Positions 1 to 8,474 of a stretch of 61,350 bases of DNA are shown piece by piece. The notes under the pieces were generated by a model. The model ran no database searches. It worked only from the letters and a program-made list of their open reading frames with translations, and was not told where the DNA came from. How positions within the stretch are numbered: the first letter of the stretch is position 1; each line of letters begins with the position of its first letter. This DNA is from Sphaerochaeta sp. (GTDB taxonomy: Bacteria > Spirochaetota > Spirochaetia > Sphaerochaetales > Sphaerochaetaceae), in the NCBI GenBank assembly GCA_016342655.1, contig JAEINL010000016.1:1-61350 (forward strand). The letters run 5' to 3'. The position numbers were made by a program, and so were the translations under genes.

Positions 1-106
1 CCCATTAAACCACAGTTTTACCCATACGGGAAATTTTCATTTGTGGTTCGAGTGGAATAAATCATATTCGGCTTAGTCTAACAGCACGTCTTTCCCAAGA
101 ATGGGG

Positions 107-175
107 TTACAATAGGGGCATAGCATGGTATACTTACTCTGTCTTATATGATACAAGCTACCATACTCTAGGAGG
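107..175 (+). promoter_or_regulatory. Promoter and ribosome binding site of the glycosidase operon
   Basis: A -35-like TTACAA at 107-112 and a -10 TATACT at 129-134 are separated by 16 bp. AGGAGG at 170-175 stands 6 nt before a TTG start at 182. This strong Shine-Dalgarno decides the TTG start. Positions 1-106 show no supported gene; nothing recognisable was seen there. Confidence 0.5.
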
Positions 176-181
176 CGTGAA

Positions 182-3100
182 TTGATAACACGTGACCTTC
201 GCATTTCGATCCGCACAAGGACTGAAATGGATTTTTTTTCAGCATTGTTTCCCTCAACAACTGAATTGGGAATTCTTTACAGACAAGCAAATGAGCTTGC
301 CCACCAGTACAACCTGAAGATAAAGGAACGCGGTGGAAGCGAATATGTTTCAGCAGGCAAGCTTCATGCTACTGCTGTCCTACATCTACTCTACCAGACG
401 GTAATCACAGGATATCTCAGCGATACCGAACCGGACTTCTTTAGCCGCCTTACAGCGCTGCTGAACAAGAACCATGCTGGTCTTGATGTGCTTGCCTTCT
501 ACATGAAAGAGTTCCCTTCCCCCCTCTTGCTAGAGCAACAGCTACCTCTGGAATATTTCTACGATGAATCGCTCAGGGGTTATTTTGTCCACCAGGTGAT
601 GCTGGACAACCCTGCCATGGTCAAGGCAGCAAAACCCTTCATAGCCCCAGAAGGACTCTCCTTCCCCAAAGGCTCCCAGGCCCTCACCGCCCTTTTGGGC
701 GGCTACACAAATGGTGCTACCCTGATGACCAATAGCGATGAGGACCTCTTCACCTTCCTTACCAGGCCTTCTAAACTCTATCCTGACTCACTGCTTGAGC
801 AAATCAGCTACATCAAGGATACATGGGCTGACCTGTTACCCGCAGAATTGAAAGCACTGTTACTCCGTTCGATAGACTATATCCAAGAAGAGGAAAAGCC
901 TCATTTCGGTGGCCATGGACCTGCTCCAACCTATGTTCCTGACTACAGCTCCTATAATGCCGAATACGAGGCGTTCTCAGCTGACCGTAACTGGATGCCC
1001 AATGTCATCATGATAGCCAAATCAACGCTGGTCTGGCTTGACCAACTTTCCAAGGAGTACGGGTACCCCATCACCACACTCGACCAGATTCCCAACCAAG
1101 AACTGGACAACCTGCATGATCGGGGTTTCACAGCCCTTTGGCTGATCGGGCTCTGGGAACGAAGCAGCGCTTCAAAAAGGATAAAGAACCTTTGCGGTAA
1201 TCCTGAGGCAGAAGCCTCAGCATACTCTTTGAAAAACTACGAGATAGCCTCCTCCATCGGAGGGTGGGCAGCCTTGGACAACTTGCGCCAAAGGTGTGCT
1301 GAACGTAGCTTGCGTCTGGCAAGTGACATGGTACCCAACCATACGGGAATCGATGGGGACTGGGTCTTCAACCACAGCGAGTACTTCATACAGCAGAGCA
1401 ATCCTCCCTTCCCTTCCTATACGTACAACGGTCCGAATCTCTCAGAAAACCCCGACATTGAAATTAAGCTGGAGGATCACTACTACAACCAAAGTGATGC
1501 TGCGGTTACCTTCAGGAGAACTGACTTGAGAACCGGGGAGACCAGCTATATCTTCCACGGTAACGATGGGACCTCGATGCCTTGGAACGATACGGCCCAG
1601 CTGGATTTCCTAAATCCTGCAACCAGGGAAGCGGTTTTCCAGCAGATCAAGCATGTGGCGAAGAACTTTCCCATCATCAGGTTCGATGCTGCGATGACCC
1701 TTGCGAAGAAACATATCCAAAGGCTTTGGTATCCAAATCCTGGCCATGGTGGTGATATTGCAGGACGAACCCAAAACGGGCTCGATGATGCAACATTCCA
1801 CAACCTCATTCCCCAAGAGTTCTGGAGAGAGGTCGTTGACCGGCTCAGTGTGGAGCTTCCTGATACACTGCTGCTTGCAGAGGCCTTCTGGATGATGGAG
1901 GGGTATTTCGTACGCACCTTGGGCATGCACCGTGTCTATAACAGTGCTTTCATGAACATGCTCAAGAATCAGGAGAACCAGAAGTACCGCGATACCATCA
2001 AGGGAACCATCAGCTTTGAACCAGAGATTCTTAAGCGGTTCGTGAACTTTATGAACAACCCTGACGAAGAGACTGCAGTCGCCCAGTTTGGTGAAGGCGA
2101 CAAGTACTTTGGTGTCTGTACTCTTCTGGCAACCATGCCGGGTCTCCCTATGTTCGGCCACGGCCAGATCGAAGGGTATAAAGAGAAATATGGAATGGAG
2201 TACCGCAAGGCATACTGGGATGAAAGACCTAACCAGTGGATGCTTGACGAGCATTACAGAAGGGTCTTCCCCTTGCTGAAAAAGCGGTATCTATTCAGCG
2301 GAGTGGACAATTTCAACCTCTTTGACCTTGTTGACGGCAATCATGTCCATGAATCCGCCTTCTGTTACATCAACGGAACAGAGAATGAGAAGTCCTTGGT
2401 GCTGTACAACAACCAGTACGATAGTGTACAGGGCTGGATAAAGAACTCAGCACCCAAGCTTGAGAGACAGGGCGACGACAAACACACAGAGACACTCTCC
2501 CTTGCTGAGGCGATGGGCCTTACCGTAGGTGGCAGAAGATACGTGTTGTTTGAGGCTTTCCCTAGCAAACTGACCTACATGATCCCTTCGTTGAAGGTCT
2601 TCGATGAGGGAGGATATTTTAGCCTCAACGGATATGAGGCAAAGGTCCTTCTGAACATCAGGGAAGTTGAGGATGTGGACGGCACCTATGGGATGCTCTA
2701 CAGCTCTCTTGGCGAGAAGGGGATTAGCAATATTGGACAGGAAATCCTCGCCCTTAGGCTGAAACCTGTATTCAAGGCTATGGAGAGCCTGCATAGCACT
2801 TCGTTTAAGAAACTGCTCTCTTCAATATTGAAGGGAGAAGGCACAGCAAAGATAGAACGAAAGCTAATTCTATCCCTTGCTGAGGCTTACACCCATCTGG
2901 GTGTTGTAATGGAACAGCTTCACCCTGTGGCCTTAAAGGCACTTCCTTCCAAGCCGAGAGAGATTAAACCTGCAGAGATGCTCAAGGAGATCAAAAGGCT
3001 GACATCACTCTTTGCCAAAGACTCCCCAGAGCCTTATTTTGGCCAGGGACAAGCCATCATGAACGAGCTGCCATCAATCATTGCCGCTTCCCTGTTCCTC

Positions 3101-3541
3101 AAGCCGTTCATACATGAGGGATCTACCATTACTGATGCAATGGTTGCAAGTGACAGGCTGTTGCTCGCCCGATTCTTTGGTGAGGATTTGGCGGAAGTGG
3201 GCTTCAGTGGGGAAAGTGCCAGAAAAGCCTGCCATAGCGCAGCTTTGCTTGCTTCTTCAGCTACCATGATCAAGAACGTTACCGATGAAACACCGCAAAA
3301 GGTCCTCTTTACCATGCTACAGGATCAGGGGGTGAGAACCTACGCCAATTGCAATGAGTATCAGGGGGTCACCTGGTATAAAAAGGAGGCAATCCAAGAG
3401 CTTATCTATCTTTCTGCTCTTTCTTTCCAGATGGTGGGAGGTATCACAGATACCCTTGAATATGTGAAGACACTCACTGAGGCGGAAACAGCGGCAGGAT
3501 ACAAACTGAACCTTCTCCTAGGATATCTGGGCGATGTTTGA
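182..3541 (+). CDS. Large alpha-amylase (GH13) family glycosidase, 1119 aa
   Basis: Predicted retaining glycosidase or transglycosidase of the alpha-amylase superfamily; substrate unknown, probably an alpha-glucan. The GH13 regions are visible in order: region I DMVPNHTG near residue 381, region II RFDAAMTL near 500 (nucleophile Asp), region III AEAFW near 565 (acid/base Glu), and a region IV-like NNPDE near 625 followed by MPGLPMFGHG. Region IV normally reads NHD; here the His position is Pro. There is no signal peptide, so it is probably cytoplasmic. About 330 N-terminal and 400 C-terminal residues lie outside the recognisable barrel, making it roughly twice the usual length. It starts at TTG behind a perfect AGGAGG. 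A transporter follows 28 bp downstream. Family call is firm, specificity is not. Confidence 0.8.
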   Translation: MITRDLRISIRTRTEMDFFSALFPSTTELGILYRQANELAHQYNLKIKERGGSEYVSAGKLHATAVLHLLYQTVITGYLSDTEPDFFSRLTALLNKNHAGLDVLAFYMKEFPSPLLLEQQLPLEYFYDESLRGYFVHQVMLDNPAMVKAAKPFIAPEGLSFPKGSQALTALLGGYTNGATLMTNSDEDLFTFLTRPSKLYPDSLLEQISYIKDTWADLLPAELKALLLRSIDYIQEEEKPHFGGHGPAPTYVPDYSSYNAEYEAFSADRNWMPNVIMIAKSTLVWLDQLSKEYGYPITTLDQIPNQELDNLHDRGFTALWLIGLWERSSASKRIKNLCGNPEAEASAYSLKNYEIASSIGGWAALDNLRQRCAERSLRLASDMVPNHTGIDGDWVFNHSEYFIQQSNPPFPSYTYNGPNLSENPDIEIKLEDHYYNQSDAAVTFRRTDLRTGETSYIFHGNDGTSMPWNDTAQLDFLNPATREAVFQQIKHVAKNFPIIRFDAAMTLAKKHIQRLWYPNPGHGGDIAGRTQNGLDDATFHNLIPQEFWREVVDRLSVELPDTLLLAEAFWMMEGYFVRTLGMHRVYNSAFMNMLKNQENQKYRDTIKGTISFEPEILKRFVNFMNNPDEETAVAQFGEGDKYFGVCTLLATMPGLPMFGHGQIEGYKEKYGMEYRKAYWDERPNQWMLDEHYRRVFPLLKKRYLFSGVDNFNLFDLVDGNHVHESAFCYINGTENEKSLVLYNNQYDSVQGWIKNSAPKLERQGDDKHTETLSLAEAMGLTVGGRRYVLFEAFPSKLTYMIPSLKVFDEGGYFSLNGYEAKVLLNIREVEDVDGTYGMLYSSLGEKGISNIGQEILALRLKPVFKAMESLHSTSFKKLLSSILKGEGTAKIERKLILSLAEAYTHLGVVMEQLHPVALKALPSKPREIKPAEMLKEIKRLTSLFAKDSPEPYFGQGQAIMNELPSIIAASLFLKPFIHEGSTITDAMVASDRLLLARFFGEDLAEVGFSGESARKACHSAALLASSATMIKNVTDETPQKVLFTMLQDQGVRTYANCNEYQGVTWYKKEAIQELIYLSALSFQMVGGITDTLEYVKTLTEAETAAGYKLNLLLGYLGDV

Positions 3542-3569
3542 TTGACTTGACGCTACTGATAAGATACTC

Positions 3570-4826
3570 TTGGAAACTATGAAGACGTGGATAACCTATC
3601 TCGCAGCAACAGCCTTCGGGCTGGCTGCAACACTCCTATTTGGAGATTCCGGGCTCTACCAACAGATCATGTATACTGCCACCGCCCTGTTTGTACAGCT
3701 AGGTGGATTTATCTTGGTCCCTATAGTGTTCTTTGGATTCTCTTCCGGAGTCGCTTCCCTGAGAAAAGATTCCCTGGGAAGGACCTTCAGCTGGACTTCC
3801 ATCCTATGGAGTATCCTATCAACAGTACTCTTGGTAATGGGTGCGGCTCTTGTGTTCCGCTTCTTTCCAACAAACTTCCCTGCCAGTAGCAGTGCAGGAT
3901 CTGAAGCATCGATTATCGGTGCGGTAGCTCCTCAGTCCCTTTCCACGCTCTTCAGCTCGATGCTTCCAGTCAATCCCTTTTACACGTTGGCATCAGCAGA
4001 GAGCTTCTTGCTTCCCATCATCGTAATTGCCCTGATCTTCGGTTTTTTCCTCAAACCCAATATTGAGGTCATCCGCCCTGCATACGTAACGATGAACTCC
4101 TTGAGTGAGACTATGTTCCGTATAGCAAACGCATACAGCAGATTTGGCCATCTAATGATCTTCTTCACCTCATCCTACTGGTTCGCACGCCTGCAGATCG
4201 AAGGTACTGTCTTTGTCGCCGGACGCTTTTTGGTGATGCTCATCGCATCAACTCTTCTGGTATTGCTCATCCTCCTACCATTGCTGTTCGGCCTGCTTAC
4301 CCGATTCAAGGTAAACCCCTACAAGATACTCTACCGCATGATAGCCCCTGCCATAGCGGCTCTTTTCAGCGGAAGCATCTTCTTCAGCAGTCCTATAACC
4401 ATCTCCCATACAAGACACAACCTAGGTTGTCAGAAACGTGTCAGCGCAACGGCAGTCCCCCTCTACACACTTATCGGCAGAGGTGGTTCTGCGATGATCG
4501 CAACGCTGAGCATCACGAGCTTGCTGTATGCGGCCCTTGGAACCATGCCTTCTGATAAGGTCATCCTTCTGGTAGCACTTGCCAGCGCATTGTTCTCCTA
4601 TGCCAGTGCCCTGTATCTGGGTTTCGAGGTTTTCTTCATCACAATCATAGCCCTGCAGTTTCTGAAGATAGACCTCTACGGAGCAGAGATGACTCTCATT
4701 GCCCTGATGCCCATCCTCAATGGGTTTGGTACACTGGTAGACTCCTACGTCGCAGCCTTTGGTGCAGCGTATACCTGCCAGATTATGGGTGTGAAGCATG
4801 ACTCTTCTTATAGGGACATGCTCTAA
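3570..4826 (+). CDS. Sodium/dicarboxylate-type (DAACS) symporter family membrane protein
   Basis: 418-residue integral membrane protein with about ten hydrophobic segments and the layout of the dicarboxylate/amino-acid:cation symporter family, including a Ser-rich, Gly-rich re-entrant stretch around residues 285-315 (GRGGSAMIA). Probably imports an organic or amino acid with Na+ or H+; substrate not predictable. The open frame begins with TTG at 3570, with an ATG three codons later at 3579; neither has a clear Shine-Dalgarno. It lies 28 bp after the glycosidase and 5 bp before the next membrane protein, so the three probably form one operon. Confidence 0.7.
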   Translation: METMKTWITYLAATAFGLAATLLFGDSGLYQQIMYTATALFVQLGGFILVPIVFFGFSSGVASLRKDSLGRTFSWTSILWSILSTVLLVMGAALVFRFFPTNFPASSSAGSEASIIGAVAPQSLSTLFSSMLPVNPFYTLASAESFLLPIIVIALIFGFFLKPNIEVIRPAYVTMNSLSETMFRIANAYSRFGHLMIFFTSSYWFARLQIEGTVFVAGRFLVMLIASTLLVLLILLPLLFGLLTRFKVNPYKILYRMIAPAIAALFSGSIFFSSPITISHTRHNLGCQKRVSATAVPLYTLIGRGGSAMIATLSITSLLYAALGTMPSDKVILLVALASALFSYASALYLGFEVFFITIIALQFLKIDLYGAEMTLIALMPILNGFGTLVDSYVAAFGAAYTCQIMGVKHDSSYRDML

Positions 4827-4831
4827 CAGGT

Positions 4832-5599
4832 ATGGCTAAGAACTTTCGTTTTGTATTTTTGGGCATCCAAGCCCTCATAACCTTCTTGTTCACTGGTTTT
4901 TTTGTACACTCACTCTTGCTTGCCCAAGCACAGGGGGAGATGGCTATTGCCCTTCATCACATGGTACCCTCACTGATCCATCTCTGGATCACTTTGGTTG
5001 CGGCCCTTTTACTCTGTGTATTCTACAGGGCGAACATAGGGGCTGAAGCTCATTTTTTGCCTTTGCTTTTCTTAATGATATGCTTGGGTAATGTGAAGAT
5101 TCTCCCCCTGTACTACCACCTGTCACACATCATGATCCTCAGCCCTTACTGGATAGGCATCCTGTACCACTTTGCCTTTCTCTTCTCCTCGTTCCTCTTT
5201 TTGGCCACAGGACTATTCCAACAGACCCTGAACCCTCTTCGACTTGGTCAATACGCATTCATAGGAGGAACCTTTTCCTTCTTACTTGCCCTGTTGGTAC
5301 CCATGTCGACCAATACCTCCTCCTTTCTCAAGGAAGCTAGCATAACCAACAACCTCTTCCTGGGTGTTTCAATTATGATAAGTGCTTTGGCCTTTCTGAC
5401 CTTTATCATTGCCATCTTTGAGGAGAGGGGAGGCAGACAGATTATTGGCCGGTATATCTCCTTCATGCTGATGATAGCCGGCAATGCCATGGTTACCATC
5501 AGCCAGGATATTCTGTACAACAGCATAGGGCTTGTCCTCTATATTGCAGGCACTACACTGTTGATACTCGTCACCAGGACCTATCATATCTGGGCCTAG
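4832..5599 (+). CDS. Unknown polytopic membrane protein, 255 aa
   Basis: Not recognised. The protein is almost entirely hydrophobic, with seven or eight predicted membrane helices and short loops; the longest polar stretch is EERGGRQ near residue 197. No catalytic motif was seen. It starts 5 bp after the symporter, which suggests co-translation and a shared role. Its TAG stop overlaps the stop of the convergent aldo/keto reductase inside one CTAG. Confidence 0.6.
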   Translation: MAKNFRFVFLGIQALITFLFTGFFVHSLLLAQAQGEMAIALHHMVPSLIHLWITLVAALLLCVFYRANIGAEAHFLPLLFLMICLGNVKILPLYYHLSHIMILSPYWIGILYHFAFLFSSFLFLATGLFQQTLNPLRLGQYAFIGGTFSFLLALLVPMSTNTSSFLKEASITNNLFLGVSIMISALAFLTFIIAIFEERGGRQIIGRYISFMLMIAGNAMVTISQDILYNSIGLVLYIAGTTLLILVTRTYHIWA

Positions 5600-6453
5600 A
5601 CAAACAGAGGCCTAATCCCTTGTTCAGAGGACAAGGCTTGCATCTCCTCCTCTGAAGGGACAAGCAAGGGTTCGCTAGCCTTCTGCAACAGTGTCGGCAG
5701 CAACGTAATGTCGCCTGTACTGTTCAGGAAAACCTCAGGGTTTTTCAAGACCCAACCAACAGAGGTGGCAATGGACGAAGGATCAGTAAGAGGTTCATAC
5801 CAGGTGGCAAAGGGGTTAACAGCCTCCCCAACGGGACCTCTGGCAAGAGACTTGATAGTCTGAATCGCAACCCCTCGCTGCTTGCAAAGCTCCATCAGCT
5901 GATTCACATCTGCACTATACTGGGGATTCTGCATCATCGCAAAGTTGTAGGGAAAGAGCACAGAATCAAAATCATACTTCATCAGACTCCGGTAGTGTGC
6001 CCGAGGGGCACCCAATCCATGTCCGGTAACACCAATGTGCTTGATCAGGCCCTGCTGTTTTGCCTCAATGGCCGCTTCAAGGACACCGCCTTCTCCCATA
6101 GCAATCTCCCACTCCTGTTCATCTACAAGAAAATGGAACTGCCATAGGTCGATATGGTCGGTGTGAAGCTTTTCAAGGGATTGGTGAAGCTCTTCCCTCG
6201 CTTCTTTTTTGGTACGCTTACCAGTTTTGGTTGCAAGGAAGAAGGACTCCCTATCTCTCTTCATCCAAGGGCCAATCCTCAGTTCCGCTTCCCCATAACT
6301 CTGGGCTGTATCAATATGGTTGATGGAATATTTCTTGAGAAGCTCATAGGTCTCGTCAGCCTCTTTCTGTGTTACTTCACCTAGGGCAGCCGCTCCAAAT
6401 ATCACCCGGGTACTCATGTGTCCTGTTCGTCCGAATTGTTTCTTTTCAATCAT
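5596..6453 (-). CDS. Aldo/keto reductase family oxidoreductase
   Basis: 285-residue cytoplasmic NADPH-type reductase of the AKR fold. Near the N-terminus it has FGRTG, then the catalytic Asp/Tyr block DTAQSYGEAE near residue 49, the Lys in ATKTGKR near 75 and the His in WQFHF near 106. The family reduces aldehydes and ketones; the substrate here is unknown. The start is well supported by GGGAGGT a few bases upstream. It appears to be a single-gene unit with its own promoter in the 170-bp gap to the right. Confidence 0.85.
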   Translation of the reverse strand: MIEKKQFGRTGHMSTRVIFGAAALGEVTQKEADETYELLKKYSINHIDTAQSYGEAELRIGPWMKRDRESFFLATKTGKRTKKEAREELHQSLEKLHTDHIDLWQFHFLVDEQEWEIAMGEGGVLEAAIEAKQQGLIKHIGVTGHGLGAPRAHYRSLMKYDFDSVLFPYNFAMMQNPQYSADVNQLMELCKQRGVAIQTIKSLARGPVGEAVNPFATWYEPLTDPSSIATSVGWVLKNPEVFLNSTGDITLLPTLLQKASEPLLVPSEEEMQALSSEQGIRPLFV

Positions 6454-6623
6454 GGCTTTACCTCCCTCTCAGTATAACATAGGGAAATCGATGCTGTAGG
6501 GAGAGATAGGAACAAATTTCCCCTAGGTGTGGAATACATCATCAGACTCGTATGCCGATTTTTCGCATACCAGAATTGAAAAATCCTGTGAGCTACTACA
6601 CCGGTCCATGAGATATTTCCACT

Positions 6624-8471
6624 TTAGAGGGTATTGAGGTATCCATGCTCGGCCAGCAATTTCTTAAAGAGACCCTGCTCCTTTCTTTTTATGACAATCC
6701 TATTTCCCTCAGCACGTATTATGATGTCCCTAAAGGCAGGATCTAGGGCAAACATTTTCCTAATCGCAGAATCATCAGGGAACGTATACAGCAGGACGGC
6801 TTCCCCATGGGCAAACAGGGTTGCCCTCTGTTCAACCATGGTAAAGAAAGAAAGCCAACGCTCGGAGGGTTCCGCTTCTATGAGCTTCTTGAACCGCTCT
6901 ATTCTGGAACGTATCTCGGAAGGATCCGAGCACCCTCTAATAAAAGAGACCTCGCTTATCTTGTACCGCTCAGTACCCATTGAATCGCCTATTTGTTCCA
7001 GAAAAAGTCTTCGCTCCAAGGACAAGCCCTTGAACGTAACCAACAAGAGGTTAGAATCGACAATGGTCTCGAACTCCTGTTTCTTGGCCTCCGGCCTCTT
7101 ATCGGTAAAGTCCAGGCACCAGGCCCCGAAGGGAGTAACCCTCATGCTACAGATACCCTCGTAGGGGGTAAGCGGATGCATTTTCCCGTTTTTTTCAAGA
7201 ACCAAGGGCGCAGTTTTTTCACCGATCTCCACCAACCCAAGGACAGCAAACAGATAGCAATAGGCTTTGAATAGGGGCTTTTCAAACAACATCTGCTTGA
7301 GAATGCCTTGAGCGCGAAACCCCTTATCATAGGGACTGTGAACATAGGTACCAAACTCGGTCTCGATGGAATCACCTCGCATGTAGAGAACCCGGTTCAA
7401 GACATCCCCATTCCAAAAAACAAACGAATTACCATGCAAGGTAAAGGACTGAAACAAATTCTCTACGGAAAACCAACTGCCCTCGACATACATCTGATGG
7501 AGCAGTTCCTTGAGTCCGTTTCTTCCCTGATTCTTGACCTCAACAGAGTAGGCATACCCTACCCTGGAAAATTGCCGAAGAAGACAGGAATACTCCAGTT
7601 CCATTCCATTGATATTTTTCGAAGGCATGTTGGGGTCAAAGAAGAACCGCTGGACCAACGTCTTGACAAAATCTTCTCCATCCTCGGGACGTTTGAACGT
7701 TTTTGTTTCCAAGTGGGTCAATACCTGCACAAACAGTTCAATAGGATCGAGGCCATAGGAACTGGCAACAGGAAAAGGCTCCAGAGCGCAGGCTGCGCGC
7801 AAGCTCTTGATATTCCCTTTGAGCAAGCCCTTTCTGACAACATCGTCACGTGACTTGGTCTTGAGTAGTTGGGCAGCAGCCTCTACGAGCAGAGGGATCA
7901 CCTCAGGCACCTGTAGCGTATCGGACCATAGGGTACCTTCAATTTCTGCAAGGGGGTTGAGCGTATAGCCTAATGGTTTGGGAAGCCAAAAAGAGAAAAC
8001 CTTAACAAAGAGGGGATGCAATTCCAGTACAAATTCATTAATGACAGACAAGAGTCCCAGCCGAAGCGCTGGATTGGTTGTCAGAGTCTCCCGGTAGGCA
8101 TACTTCTTCAATTCTTTGGTGACCAAAGGTTCCTTGACAGGGGTCTTCAGTGAACGGATATCCAGGATATGTTCAAAGGCCCCCCTTTGTAAAACTTCCT
8201 GCAAATACAGGGGAAGACTTTCAAAAAAAAGGTTGAATCCTGTGAAATCATCAAAATCAAGGAGAAACGCCACTTGGTTGCGGAATTGAGCTTTCTGCTT
8301 AAAAAGTGGCTCATTTCCTGTAAGACAGCGGTAGGCTTTTGCCAAATCCTCAATAGTTAATTCTTCTAGGTTAGAAGAGAGAGCTTTACCCTTTTGGGAC
8401 AAGACTTTAGTAGATATTTTCGTTGAGGACGAAGTGTTTCCTCCCTCCAGTTTTTTGCTATTTTTTGCCAT
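6624..8471 (-). CDS. Unknown 615-residue partner of the SNF2 ATPase
   Basis: Not recognised with certainty. The N-terminal 35 residues are Ser/Thr/Lys-rich and low in complexity; the rest is soluble and alpha-helical in character. The C-terminal 150 residues (LLVTFKGLSLERR, then RIERFKKLIEA and a short terminal domain rich in basic residues) faintly resemble the helicase-associated module seen next to XPB- or SNF2-type proteins, but this is only an impression. No signal peptide, zinc motif or nuclease motif was found. It begins 3 bp after the SNF2 stop codon with no space for a promoter, so it is co-transcribed and probably works with that ATPase. Confidence 0.6.
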   Translation of the reverse strand: MAKNSKKLEGGNTSSSTKISTKVLSQKGKALSSNLEELTIEDLAKAYRCLTGNEPLFKQKAQFRNQVAFLLDFDDFTGFNLFFESLPLYLQEVLQRGAFEHILDIRSLKTPVKEPLVTKELKKYAYRETLTTNPALRLGLLSVINEFVLELHPLFVKVFSFWLPKPLGYTLNPLAEIEGTLWSDTLQVPEVIPLLVEAAAQLLKTKSRDDVVRKGLLKGNIKSLRAACALEPFPVASSYGLDPIELFVQVLTHLETKTFKRPEDGEDFVKTLVQRFFFDPNMPSKNINGMELEYSCLLRQFSRVGYAYSVEVKNQGRNGLKELLHQMYVEGSWFSVENLFQSFTLHGNSFVFWNGDVLNRVLYMRGDSIETEFGTYVHSPYDKGFRAQGILKQMLFEKPLFKAYCYLFAVLGLVEIGEKTAPLVLEKNGKMHPLTPYEGICSMRVTPFGAWCLDFTDKRPEAKKQEFETIVDSNLLLVTFKGLSLERRLFLEQIGDSMGTERYKISEVSFIRGCSDPSEIRSRIERFKKLIEAEPSERWLSFFTMVEQRATLFAHGEAVLLYTFPDDSAIRKMFALDPAFRDIIIRAEGNRIVIKRKEQGLFKKLLAEHGYLNTL

Positions 8472-8474
8472 ATG

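Noticed and set aside
40..60. tRNA-like GGTTCGAG near the left edge
   Set aside because: No acceptor or anticodon stem can be folded around it.
1610..2254. 214-residue minus-strand frame inside the glycosidase
   Set aside because: Shadow frame of a clear GH13 gene; low-complexity Leu/His composition.
5596..5599. Shared CTAG stop of two convergent genes as a special signal
   Set aside because: A palindromic CTAG gives TAG on both strands; this is simple compact packing.
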